A stretch of DNA of 64,000 bases from Rutstroemia sp. NJR-2017a BVV2 (Eukaryota; Ascomycota; Leotiomycetes; Helotiales; Rutstroemiaceae). Shown piece by piece: positions 11,057 to 24,100 of the stretch. The notes beneath the pieces are model-generated. The model worked only from the letters and a program-made list of their open reading frames with translations, was not told the DNA's origin and searched no databases. Position 1 is the first letter of the stretch, and each line of letters begins with the position of its first letter. The stretch lies in contig NJPS01000013.1 of NCBI GenBank assembly GCA_002946415.1, forward strand, positions 434,001 to 498,000, given 5' to 3'. The translations under genes were made by a program, and so were the position numbers.

Positions 11057-12463
11057 TTTGCTTAAATCTTCGTCGACTGTAACCTTCTCGAAATGGGACA
11101 AATAACTGGATTTGACTGCTGGTCCAGTTTTTTAGAGTATAATCGAAAATCGCGTGTTTTAGGTCGAATATGCTCGTTGTCGCGTCTCAAGATTTCCCAC
11201 ACAAGTACAATCTCGCCCAAAATTCACACGGCACTCGAGAATGATAAAATTCCCCCAAGAAAACCAAGAAAAACTCGTCTTTTCTCTAAAATCCGTTTAT
11301 ACCCCAAAAATCGTACTTTCCCCAAGTATTCCCAAGTACAGCTACCTCCCACAGCAAAAGTGCTTTGAAATGCTCGTCCTCTGATTGGAAACTCAAAAAT
11401 GCCCTTTGTGCAGCCAGAGTCACGTTTTGCGAACAAACCTGGAAATGCAAGAAGGCGATGCAGATAATAGTGCAACGTGCCGTACAAGTACGAGTATCGG
11501 TGGATAAATGGGTGCTTTTTATAATGTTCGTGCTGGCGCTTTTTATGTTCTTTATGTCGCTTGCGTCATGTAATCGGCCATGTGCGGGAATGAACTAGCG
11601 ATGCAGTAACGAAGTGACGAAGAAAGTCCAGAAAAGCCGCACGATGGATGAATGAATGACGAAAAGTACCTTTAGGCGCGTGGATTTTGACGGATTTCGC
11701 AATTTATATCCGGGATTTGGATGGCTAGATGACGACGAGATTGCTGGGGATGATTGTATGGGCCGTTTTGGGATATGCTGCGTTGTCATACAATGTTGAA
11801 GTTAGGCAAGGACTGTTCGTGATTTGACTCTAGAACAGGGAACCAAGTCGTCGACGTCGATGTTGGAAAGGTACTGTACCCGAAGACCAAGTAAGGTAGG
11901 TGACACAAATCGTTCGAGCGCGGGGATATTATAGTCTATATACTCTATACACTTCTTGCGAGAAGGAACTTGTGAAGGCAGAATTGTGTAATGGAATGAA
12001 TATGCTCAACATGGGGCCGTCAAGCTCATATGTACATTCACACGAATTCATGTCATTGGCCAATCTTCGCTCGGAAATATATTTTCTCTTTTGGGAACTC
12101 TTCAGCGAGCATTTTTATGGGGCTAAGCAGAGAAGACCAAGATCGTCCCTGGGATGAGGTCGGTTCTACAAGTATCATGACAGCGACGACGGTACGAGCT
12201 TCGGAGTCACGGTTAGCTCTCTTTGGCAATGTTGCATCGACCGGACATCAATCCATAATTATACAGATTCGATATGTAAATGTCTCTATTCTAAACACCG
12301 CTTCGTATGTATCGCTGATGACGACGTCCTTTCCGAGCGGTCACCATTACATGTGATGATCTCCATGCAGCGATGACAGTCAATTGCAGCCGCCAATGAA
12401 GGACATAAATGCTGTTCCTTTGCTCATTGACTGTGAGAATTCCCCACTCGATGCCAAGACAAT

Positions 12464-12472
12464 TTATCTGAT
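12464..12472 (-). promoter_or_regulatory. Iron-GATA (SreA/Urbs1-type) binding motif
   Basis: Reads ATCAGATAA on the minus strand, a perfect match to the ATCWGATAA consensus of fungal iron-responsive GATA repressors. It is the first of a three-site cluster between sidA and the NRPS. Binding is inferred. Confidence 0.6.
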
Positions 12473-12576
12473 CCGTCTCCTTATCCTTTTCGAGCTTGCT
12501 CCGCATTTATCCGCTGCTTTTCCCGCACAATTGCCAGAAATCCCTCGATATACCGACATCGGCAGCGTCATTCCTG

Positions 12577-12585
12577 TTATCAGAT
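12577..12585 (-). promoter_or_regulatory. Iron-GATA (SreA/Urbs1-type) binding motif
   Basis: Reads ATCTGATAA on the minus strand. Second perfect ATCWGATAA motif of the cluster. Confidence 0.6.
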
Positions 12586-12648
12586 CAAAATCATGGTGGA
12601 ATCATCTTCACACCCTGCAGGGTAAGTCGTTGCCAAGAGCGAAAATTT

Positions 12649-12657
12649 TTATCTGAT
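12649..12657 (-). promoter_or_regulatory. Iron-GATA (SreA/Urbs1-type) binding motif
   Basis: Reads ATCAGATAA on the minus strand. Third perfect motif; a further GATAA core (AAGATAATC) follows about 10 bp downstream on the plus strand. Confidence 0.6.
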
Positions 12658-14001
12658 GGAAAAGATAATCGTGATCCTGGTCGAAAGAGAGATTAGATGC
12701 AGATTATATGGTCATGGTTGCAGATCTACTAGGGCACGTTAGGAAAGTGGGAATGAGCCATGGACTGAGGATTCCTGGCTCTTCTTTCCCTAGATGGAGA
12801 AAGGTATGGAAACGATTCAGCAGACGGACGCGGCTTGGTCGGCGTATTTCGTAATGACTGAGAATATGATGGAGATAGTGGGGTCACCACGTAAGAGAGA
12901 TATGTAAAAATGTGGGTGCCTGTATGCATGAAGGTTTGTTTGACAATCCACTCATTCCGAAGTTCGTAGAATTGCTCCAGCACGTTGAAGCAAGTCTGAT
13001 CACATCCGTATCATACAGTAGTGTATTCTTCAATAAGCCCGAGTATGATCGGTCGTACGAGCATCTGTGAAGTATGACCATATCTTGCCCAACCTAGATG
13101 AAGACTGATTAGCCGTACCAATATTGGCCCAATTTATCCCTCATCAACCTGGGAAGGTTGGAATAGAGTTTGCTACTTTGTGTATCTTGTGATTTGATGA
13201 AAAACTGTGGTCAGATGCGAGCTTTCTGTTGTGCTTCGTATAGCAGCGCGATTATCCTGCCAACGGGTTTGATCCAGTTGCTAAGACAAGGTCGTCCTAC
13301 AATACTTTCATGCGACTTTGTGTGACCAAACAAAACATGCGAGGAATAACTTCGTTTTCCTCGGCTCTCCTGGCACTCAGTGTTTCCTCAGGGTTTCGCG
13401 CAACGGCAGTCGTACATAACCTAGCGTTTGGATGTTCCAAGCTAATCAGCCCAGTAGCACCGTAAAGGCCAGAAAGTTTCTTCACTGGAAGACTCCCGAC
13501 ATAGCATTGCACAGGGAAGGGTCCCTTGTGGAGAATGGTGACCTGCGTCGGCAATGAAAATCTTACCACGGGGTTTGTACCTGAAGGTACTGACAACAGA
13601 TCTCGGGACCGATATCTAGTGTAGTGGTATTGAACTAGCTGAGATAGAAAGAAGAGTCCATAGTCCTTGGTGAACCTTGTAGAATCTCATAGGCATGAGT
13701 AATGTCCCAGTCTCCGTAACGGGTAGATAGCTAGTTAGAGTAAGTCGACGAAGACAACAGGTATGCCAGAGACCCTAAGAATTTCGTGAGGTTCAACTGC
13801 AAGCACGTTAGAGAAAGCAATACAGTCTAGAGCTCGTGGTGCAGGCAGCATAATGCGACAAGTAAGGATTAGTTTCGCTGCTCTCGTGCATGTTGTCATT
13901 GTCATGTAAGATCTACACAAACTCTGCTGTTAGTTACGCACTTGCTCCGTGAACGGTCCAAAAGCCGCGGGATGATACGATCTGATTAGATGAAAATTTC
14001 A

Positions 14002-14010
14002 ATCTGATAA
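14002..14010 (+). promoter_or_regulatory. Iron-GATA (SreA/Urbs1-type) binding motif, NRPS-proximal
   Basis: Reads ATCTGATAA on the plus strand, about 1.1 kb upstream of the NRPS start. A one-mismatch copy (ATCTGATTA) lies just upstream at 13980-13988, making a possible paired site. Confidence 0.65.
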
Positions 14011-15023
14011 GATTGTGAAAAAATCGTCCCACTTTATTTCATCCTTGTTGCATTCGGCGAAGCTCGCGGTGCTGGTTGGTTGGCAGTGCACTAGGGAGTC
14101 CCCGCGCTGAAGATCTTGCATAAAGGGCGCCGAGCTCGATTGTGTTTACCGAAGGTAGAGATCCTTTGAGTAAGGTGCGAGCAATGCAGGTAAGAGGCAA
14201 TAATGTGATCCGAAAAGCTTCCTCAATACACAACGAGAGCAGTTGCATTCGGGAGACCATCACCAAAGAGATACAGGCAAGGACTTGCCAAAACGATTTG
14301 ATTCTTGATGGTTAGCTGTTTGTTGATGGTTAGAATGGAAAGGTGAGCGAAGTTGTGCAGAGAGGGAAGAGCAAGCAAAAGCACGGTCTTTCGCTTGTGG
14401 CGCTTGTGGCGCTCCGCATTACTGTAGAAACAGAATTTCCCGTTTTCAATTGCAAATTCGATCAATGACACCATCACTCCTCCACCGTTCAACCAGCAGC
14501 ACTGTGCCACGCAGAACTAGAATTGCCTGCGATTCTCATGCCTCTCTAAACGTCCTATATACAAGGCTTCGGCTGTAGAAAATATCTCCTCTACATCAAC
14601 CTCAGTCACGCTCATCATCAGCCTGCTATTCGTTTGTATCATGGAACAGCCCACAACCACACAACCACACAGCCATGAAGCACCTGCACCTTTCACGCCT
14701 CTCCACTTTTGAACTTTATCTCCGCTCATGACAAGGCTGGTGCGAGGAGCCATGTAGAACCAAGAACCCATTGGCCAATCTCCTTCTGCTTCATTCATTC
14801 ATATTCACGTCCACATTATTCGCGCACCTGAACCAAAAGTTTTTTCTTGCTCTACCATGACTAATCAGCTTTGGCACTAACTATCTTCCACCACAGCAGC
14901 ATATTAGCCTTAAGTACAGGTACTTGCCTACATTCCGCCAACCCACGTGAAAGTCAAGAATACGAAGACCGTTACAAAATAATTGATACCCCCTCACAAA
15001 GGGTTCGCAAGGACAACGATAAC

Positions 15024-15038
15024 ATGAACTGTCGTTGA
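15024..15038 (+). other. Minimal upstream ORF before the NRPS
   Basis: ATG AAC TGT CGT TGA, four codons, is offset by one base from the NRPS frame. It matters because the NRPS frame is open from 15023 but has no ATG until 15143. If transcription starts upstream of 15024, this uORF would be translated first. Confidence 0.4.
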
Positions 15039-15142
15039 AATCTCCGGTCTATCAGCGCCCTCTTTCCGGCAAAAACATTGGCATCTACCCTATATCTACC
15101 TCGGATCTGGGTTATGAGGATTGCCATTCGATACTATCCATC

Positions 15143-18100
15143 ATGGATGAGAACTCTTCAAGACTGAACGACCCGCCAAGCGTATTGGCTGGACCACAAC
15201 TACTGCATGATCTCATTCAATGGAGCGTGCATTCGAACGCATGTGCTCTCGATTTCATCGTTCAAAGGAGACGAGAAACCTATCGTTATCGAGATATCCA
15301 AGCTTGTGTGGCAGCGCTTGCTACACGAATTCAGTTAACGCTTGAACGGAGCAGATCATGCACGCAGCGGCAGCATATTGTTCCCATACTACTGCCACAG
15401 TCCCCTGCGCTTTACATATCCGAACTCGCCATACTGCAGTCTGGTGGCGCTTTCTGTCCTATCAATCTCGACGCGCCAAAGGATAGGATAAAGTTTGTTG
15501 TGGGCGATGTTTCCGCCGATATCATCATCACTACGGCAGAATTTCAACATGTCGTATCGTGGGAAAATGGGCCTCAGGTCGTTGTTGTCGACGAATTCCC
15601 CTCCATTCCATTGGAGAAGGAGACATACGTCCCATCACGTGAGACTATCCCCAACGACCTTGCATATGTCATGTACACCTCTGGGTCAAGTGGGACTCCA
15701 AAGGGAGTTGCAGTCAGTCACCTAGCTGTCTCGCAATCACTCTTAGCACATGAAAATATCGTTCCATCCTTCAATCGATTTCTGCAATTCGCTGCACCAT
15801 CCTTTGATGTTTCGGTGTTCGAGATTTTCTTCCCTTTCATCAGAGGTCGCACCCTGGTTGGATGCGATCGAAGTCAGCTACTTAATGATCTTCAGGGCAT
15901 GATCAATAAACTGGACATAGATGCAGCAGAACTTACCCCGACAGTTGTTGGCGCCCTTCTGCAGAAAAGATCAAATGTTCCTGGTTTGAGGCTCTTGATG
16001 ACAATTGGAGAAATGCTGACAAGACCAATTGTGGAAGAGTTTGGGGGATCTGAAACGCGTGACAGCATACTGTACGGGATGTACGGGCCCACTGAGGCAG
16101 CAATACACTGTACAGTCTATCCAAAGATGCAAGCGAACACCAAGTACAACAACATCGGTGTTCCATTTGAAACAGTGTCCGCATTCATTGCCGAAGCCAG
16201 TTCTACTTTAGGAACAGAAGACAAGATCACGTTGCTTCCGCGTGGTGAGCTTGGAGAACTAGTTCTTGGAGGTCTGCAGCTTGCACAGGGCTACCTCAAT
16301 CGTGAGGAACAAAATAGAGCGGCATTCATAAATGTGGATGGTAAGAAGTACTATAGAACTGGTGATAAGGCGCGGATACTTACAGATGGAAGCATTGAAA
16401 TTCATGGTCGGATGAGTGCTGGACAGGTGAAATTGAGAGGTCAAAGGGTTGAACTTGGAGAGATAGAAGACGCTGTGTACAAACACCCAGGGATCAAGAC
16501 AGTAGCAGCTGTGGTGCTTGGCACTGTTCTTGTGGCATTTGCTCTCGTCGATGATGGCAGGATCCAGCCAGAGGAAGTGCTTCATACCTGCTCTCGGTGG
16601 CTACCTAATTTTATGGTCCCCAGTGAAGTTGTACTCCTTAACCAATTGCCCTACCTACCATCTGGCAAAGTGGATAAGCGCAAGTTAGAATTTGATTATC
16701 AGCAAAAACGAGAACTGTCGGATGACACAGTCGAATCAACACTGGTTGAGGCTCGAGTAAGGGAAGCCTTAGAAGACGCGATAGGATCATTTCCATCAGG
16801 TATGCGACTTGCCGCTGCAGGCGTTGACTCCTTAGTAGCAATTAAGGTCGCTAGCGGCCTTCGATCTCGGGGGTTTGAGGTAACTACAATTTCAGTATTG
16901 CAAGCAGAGACATTCAGCTCTCTTGTGCAGATTTGTGAAACATCTACCAGTGAAGCGCCTTCAACCACAATCAGTACGCCAATCACAGACGATGAATCAT
17001 ATATTACTGTCCAGAACGAAGCTGCAGATTACGATATTACCTTACCATGCACACCGCTGCAAAATGCAATGCTTGCGGAGACAGCATTGAACAGACGAGC
17101 ATATCGAAATTGGGTGGAAATAGAATTACCTGGAATACTTGACCCCGAACATATTCGAAGTACAGTACATAGTCTTGCTATGCATAATCCGATTCTCAGA
17201 ACTGGATTTTCAGAATCAGCCGACGCTCATGGTTATGCTCAACTGGTTTGGAAAGGCTTTCCAGACTCCAATATCGAGGAAGTCAAGACATTCACATACG
17301 AATTTGATGATTCGAGGGATGCTTCACTGGATCATCCGGTTCGCTGGCAGATCCTTGCCGGGGAAATGAGCAGTAAGCTGTTGCTGCATATTCATCATGC
17401 CCTTTATGATGCGTGGTCACTGGAACTCATGCTAGACGATCTTGAATTGCTTCTTAACGGGGAATCCGCGCCGGTTCGTCCATCTTTCGCAGAAGTCGTA
17501 TATGGATATATCGATAAGCCACTTTCCGCTGACACCTGGGCATCGAAAGATTATTGGAAAGATCACTTAGCAGATCTTGAATTGAGGCATGTGCCGAATT
17601 TTAACGTCACCAAGAACCATGATACGGGATTGGCTGTAGTACACCACTCAACTCAGCTTGATACTTCCATGATCGAGACTGCTGCAAAAAGTCTGTCCGT
17701 AAGCCCTCAAGCAATATTTCAAGCTGCCTACGCTCTTATTTTAAGGTCTTATTTGGGATCGTCGGATGTTTGCTTCGGTACCGTTTTTTCTGGCAGAACA
17801 CTTCCTATTCGAGGCATTGAGAACATCGTAGGGCCGTGCCTCACGACATTACCGATCCGCGTTGATATCTCGACAATGTCAACTCTCCGAAATCTAGTGG
17901 AAGACTTGAATCGTACAACAAGAAAGCACCTTGGACATAGCACCACTCCGCTACGTGATATTCAATCTGCGATCGGCATTGAGCCCCGCCAAGCACTTTT
18001 TGACACACTTCTGATTTGGCAGCAGACTCTCCACAGCTATGATCATAAAAGAGAGCATGTTGTGCTTATTGACCAGGTAGACCAGCTTGAGTTCAACTTA

Positions 18101-21100
18101 ACATTGGAAATTACTCCTACGAGAAGCAATATTCACCTCAAAGCCAACTACGAAAAATCGATCTTTCCATCATCTCAAATTGAGCTTTTGCTCCATCAAG
18201 TGGAACAAGTCGCGAAGGTCATCGTCGAAAATCCAACTAAAGCTCCGGACAATGTCTTCGAAAGACTTCATCCTAGCATTCTTTCCATCGAAAACCCCAC
18301 CCCGAACACAGCTCTAGGATCAGAAACTATCTCTTCGCCTGTCGAAAGGATTGCTCAAGAGGACCCTGAACGCCCGGCGATTGCCTTCGCCGAATCAATC
18401 GATCTCGAAGCTTCGAATGTTCAATACATGACTTACGGCTCGTTGAATCGTCGTGCTAATCAGTTCGCTCACTACATGGTCGATAACTGTGTTCTTCCAA
18501 ATGAGATAGTTTGCATATGTTTAGAGAAGAGTCATGACTTTTATGCCTCTGTCCTAGCAACTACCAAATTAGGTGCAGGCTATTTACCGGTTACCCCAGA
18601 TGTGCCACAGGAGCGATTACGCCATATCCTACGGGAAGCAAAGGTCAAGTTATTGGTAGGAAACTCCAGGTCGGCATCTTTGCTGCAGGACTTCACGGAC
18701 GTGAGAAGACTCTACTTAGATGAGGTCGATTGGTCATCTTTTTCGATCGAAGACTTACCGCCAGCCTTCAATCCGGACTATCTCTCATACTGTGTTTTTA
18801 CTTCAGGCAGTACCGGCACACCAAAAGGTGTGATGGTCACACAAGGCAACCTTGTTAGCAATTTGGACGCACTAGTGGATCTTTATCCAGCATCGAAAGA
18901 CTCTCGCCTCCTCCAAGCATGCTCCCAGGCTTTTGATGTTTCTGTCTTCGAGATTTTCTTCACTTGGCGAATTGGTGGCTGTCTATGCTCCGCGACGAAA
19001 GATGTCCTATTTCGGGATATTGAACACGCTATTCGAGTTCTCGATGTGACCCACTTGAGTTTGACACCAACGGTGGCCGCTCTCATCGATTCTCAGAACG
19101 TGCCGAAAGTTGAGTTCTTGGTTACTGCGGGAGAAGCAGTTACGCAAAAGGTGTTCAATATGTGGGCGGATCATGGCCTCTACCAAGGCTATGGACCGAG
19201 CGAGACTACAAACATTTGCACTGTCAAATCTAAGGTATCGCAAACTGACTACATCAACAATATTGGACATCCTTTTCGGAATACTTCGACTTTCGTGCTC
19301 GCTCGTACCCCGGACTTTCAACTTGTCCCAAGAGGTGGCGAAGGAGAATTCTGCTTTGGTGGTTCGCAAGTCTTTCGAGGATACATGGACCGAGCGCAAG
19401 AAGAGGGAAGGATCATTGATCACCCAGAATTTGGCCGTTTGTATAGAAGTGGTGACTTCGGTCGGTTGATGCCTGATGGTTCTCTTGCTTTTATAGGAAG
19501 GAAAGATGATCAAGTGAAGATACGCGGACAGCGTGTTGAGCTTGGAGAAATCAACAGCATCCTTCTATCATTGCCATATGTTCTCGACTGTGTAGCAATG
19601 GTGATCACAAGCGAGGACAATTCGCAGCGCCTGGTGTGCTTCTGGGCCCCCACTTCTAATGATTCAGAAAATTCCACTCTCGATGCACTTACTCCAGACC
19701 AGACAACAATTCAAAGTCTCTACAAGGAACTGCAGTCAAGGCTGCCTCATTACATGGTGCCGTCTGCTCTCATACCAGTTTCGCAACTTCCTTCAACACC
19801 ACAAGGCAAAATTGACAAGCGCCGGTTGGTAAAATTATACGAAAGCCTCGACTTGAGTTACTTGAATTTGGCTTCAATGGAGTTGAGATCTGCTCTAGAC
19901 CACAAATGGACAGAACTTGAGCTCGAAATACGCAGTGTTCTTTCCAAGCTCATTAGTTGTCCCGTTGATGATATCAGTCCAGACACATCGTTCTTCAGTT
20001 TAGGAATTGACTCGATATCAGCCGTAAAGTTCTCAAGATATCTTCGCGACATGACTGGTAGACAAATTGAGATCTCTGATATCCTCAAGCACTCATCTGT
20101 GGTGAGATTGGCGGAGATAATGTCAGCATTCCAGGAAATGGATAGTCACGTCCCATCTAGGACTGAGAGTTCATTCAATTTTGATCCAAACTTCATGAGA
20201 TCGACCATGGAAGATTTTACCCAAATGGGCATTGTGGTTGAGGCTATCACACCCTGTACTCCTCTTCAAGAGGCCATGCTTTCAGCTGCGGAATCGTCAT
20301 CGCGGAGCGCCTACAGCAACCATGTATTGCTCAATGTCTCCGGCGACATACAAAAGCTTTGTGCTTGCTGGCAAGAAATGGTTAAAAGACATGAAATTCT
20401 TCGCACATGTTTTCTTGCGACAGATATGCCCCAGTTTGCTTACGTTCAGATTGTGCTGAAGGACTTCCGGATAGATTTTGGCTCATTAGACGCAAGCACC
20501 AGAGACGACGCTATTCATGAGGTGCAGATGCGACCTGCAAAAAATCAATATGCACCACCCTACAAAATCGATATTCTTCAGTGGGCTGGCCAGACAAAGA
20601 TGCTGGTATCAATGCATCATGCTCTCTACGATGGGGTCGCACTGGCTGTGCTTTACGAGGAAGTGGAGAGACTGTATCATCAAGCGCAATTACCCCCAAG
20701 TGTATCTTTCACTCCATTCTTAAAATACATGACGGCTGCGGATTCCAATGCTTCTGATCAGTTCTGGCAAGATTGCTTGAAAGGATACATTCCGGTCCCT
20801 CTGGAAAGCATCTTTGAGAGTGCCTTATCTCAGCGAACTGGCTCTCGGGTCCAAAAACTGCGCGCCAAAGTCCCGCTTAATCGGATTGAGAAATACACCA
20901 GGAAGAATAACACCACTATTCTTGCTCTCTGCCATGCCGTCTGGACTAGAATACTATCTGAGTTGCTCTCAAGTACGGATGTTTGTTTCGGCAACGTTGT
21001 TAGTGGTCGCACCGTGCCAGTGGACGGCGTTGACCGGCTGGTCGCGCCCTGTTTCAATACCATTCCGACGAGAGTCAAAGACATCCATAAGCTTACTTAC

Positions 21101-24100
21101 CTCGAGACCTTCCGAAACCTTCAGTCATTCAACGCAAATTCTCTAGCATTTCAGTTAACCCCACTTCGACGACTCCAAACCAAATTCAGCCCTGATGGCT
21201 CACGTTTATTTGATACCCTTTTTATTTTGCAGCAACCACCGAAAGACTTAGACTCATCCATCTGGTCCATAGTAGACGATGTTGGCGCCATGGATTTTCC
21301 CCTTGTTTGCGAGGTTGTCCCGAGACATAGCGATGATACCCTTGAGATTATTCTTCATTCACATTTTTCACATATTTCCGAGGAAGGAGCAGATAATATT
21401 CTGCAAGACTTCGACAGCATTCTTCAAGCGGCATTGGAGAATCCAAGACAACAGATTCTTGGCTCGTCTGTGCGACAGATTATAATGTCTAAATCCGAAG
21501 AGCGAGCACGCAAGAGCGCATATAATGCTAAATCAGAAACTCAAAGCTTCCCAATGAATTCAAAACAGTTAGAGGTTCGAGATATCATCTCAGCATTCAC
21601 AGATGTGCCTTCAGAAACAATCACGAGAGACGCAAGCATATTCCGGCTAGGTCTTGACAGTATTAGTGCTGTTCAAGTGGCTGCTCGTCTCCGAGCTCAG
21701 GGTTACACAATTCTTGCGAGCGATATTCTACAACGCTCTACAATCTCGCGGATTGCGGAATTCATATCTATTGACGCCGACAGTGAGATCAAAGAAGTAA
21801 AACGGTTTGACTTTGCTTCCTTTGACACTAAGTTCCGCGATATGGTTTGTTCGAAGCACGGCGTTCCCCTAACCGATGTCGAATGTGTGAGACCTTGTAC
21901 GGCTGTTCAAGCGGGCATGATTGCTCAGACCTTACATTCTGGAGGGCAAGATTACGTCAATAGCGTGACGCTAGAACTTTCGTCAGGCCACTCATTGGAA
22001 AAGGTCAAGCAGAGTTGGTCTGAAGTTTGCAAAGCTCATGAAATGCTGAGGACCGGATTTTCGCAGACTGATGATTCTATCTATCCTTTTATTATGGTCA
22101 CATACACGGCCCAATCTTTCACATTGCCATGGTACGAAGGGCAGGTAAATATTTCTTTGGAGAGTGTTGATCAAATACGAACCCCATGGAGTCTGACGAT
22201 CCTAGAGCGCGGTGGTCGAACCCTTCTTCAATTGAAGGCACACCATGCTCTTTATGACGCTCAGTCAATGCAGATGATATTTTCTGACTTCGCTATCGCG
22301 TACAATTCAGGAAATCTTACAGCACGACCAAGCGTTAACCTACTTTTGGGACCAATTCTACAAGCGTCGGTGGTAGAACAGGAAGAAAAGAGGTCATTTT
22401 GGGGACGAAGCGAGAACAGAATCGTCGTCAACAAATTTCCTGACTTAACGCCTCTACGTGTACTAGAAGCAAATCACGCAGTTCAAGAACTCAAATCTGC
22501 TGTGCCAATGATAGAATTGGAGAACACATGTCGCAAAATCGGCGTCACTGTGCAAGCTGCGGGGCAGGCTACCTGGGCACGATTACTGATGGCCTACACT
22601 GGAGAGAACGTCACAACTTTCGGCATAACTCTTTCTGGGAGATCAGTATGTGATGAGGCTGACTCGATCGCATTTCCGAGCATCGTAACACTACCGGTGA
22701 ATTGTGATGTCACTGGTACCAATGCTGATCTGTTGTCGAGGATTATGGCGGGCAACGCTCAACTTCACAAACACCAATTCACACCCCTTACATCTATTCA
22801 GAAATGGGCAGGATATCCAGAAGGGAAAATATTTGACACACTTTTTGCCTACCAAAAGTTACCCGACAATGACAACGCATCAAGCCCGCCCTGGAAGGTG
22901 ATTGAAGAGAATGCAACGGTGGATTATGTCGTATCGTTAGAAATGCAACCTAGCCTTGACGGTGCGTTGACACTCCGGTTAACCTTCAGGGACGACGTCG
23001 TTCCTCGGCCTCATGCCGACTTTATCTTGAGACAGTTTGACATGCTGCTTATGGACACGCTCCAAAATCCCTCGAATTCTTGCGATGTAGCGCCGGAGAC
23101 AGTGGCAGAACTACTCTCTATTACGCCTGCTCAAGAGCCCGTCTTGCCAGGTTCAATCACTCTTCTCCATCAGTATGTCGAAAGAGGGGCCAAACTATGG
23201 CCTAACAAGCCTGCATTAGAATTTGCAACATGTCTCGAGAAAACCAAGTTCGAGAGTCAAAAATGGTCTTATGAACAGCTGGATGCAGAAGCGAACAAGG
23301 TTGCCAAACTGGTCCAGAACCGAGGAGCCATTCCAGGAGAAATTGTTGCAATTTGTTTCGACAAATGTCCTGAAGCTTCATTCACCATCATCGGTATCAT
23401 GAAAGCGGGATGTGCGTACGTCGCACTTGATCCGAATGCACCAGCTGACCGGCTGAATTTTATCATTGAAGATTCGTCCGCGAAGCTGGTCATATCTGCA
23501 GGTCGACCAGCACAGAACCTTCAATCTTGCATGATTAAAAACGTTGTGGACCTTGGCGACTCTGATGTGCTTCGAAATTGCACAAGCGAACCTGTAAAAC
23601 TTCCAAGGCAGATTTTGTCTTCAGACATTTCTTATTGCCTTTACACATCTGGCACAACTGGTACACCCAAAGGATGCCTACTCACTCATGAGAATGCTGT
23701 ACAAGCGATGCTTGCATTCCAAAGGCTCTTCGCCGATCATTGGACTGAGGATTCAAAGTGGTTGCAGTTTGCTTCTTTTCATTTCGATGTCAGTGTTCTG
23801 GAACAATTCTGGAGTTGGAGCGTTGGAATTTGCGTAGCCTCAGCACCGCGTGATCTGATTTTTGAGGATATCCCAGGAGCGATTCAACAACTCGGCATAA
23901 CACACATTGATTTGACACCTAGTCTTGCGCGTCTTCTACATCCGGATGATGTACCTACTTTGTGGAAAGGTGTATTTATCACCGGAGGGGAACAACTCAA
24001 GCAAGAAATCTTGGATGTTTGGGGCGAGAAGGGCTGTATCTACAACGGTTATGGACCTACTGAAGCTACTATTGGAGTGACTATGTATCCACGAGTGCCA

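Larger units (their letters stand above)
11057..15142. promoter_or_regulatory. Shared upstream region of the divergent sidA and siderophore NRPS genes
   Basis: This 4.1-kb spacer has no convincing gene. The longest open frame is on the minus strand at ~13297-13700; it has no recognisable domain and is within what chance allows. The region holds four perfect ATCWGATAA motifs (three within 194 bp at 12464-12657, one at 14002), a GTACTGTAC palindrome at 11871, and an AAGTAC-AG-GTACTT inverted repeat at 14912. The length is generous for a bidirectional promoter, so an unrecognised decayed gene is possible. Confidence 0.65.

Noticed and set aside
13297..13700. Open minus-strand frame of about 135 codons in the sidA-NRPS spacer; another frame there has a flavin-monooxygenase-like string (GKIFIADAGHHSP)
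   Set aside because: No start, splice partners or further domain support; the length is within chance for 4 kb in six frames, and the flavoprotein resemblance lacks the GD pair.
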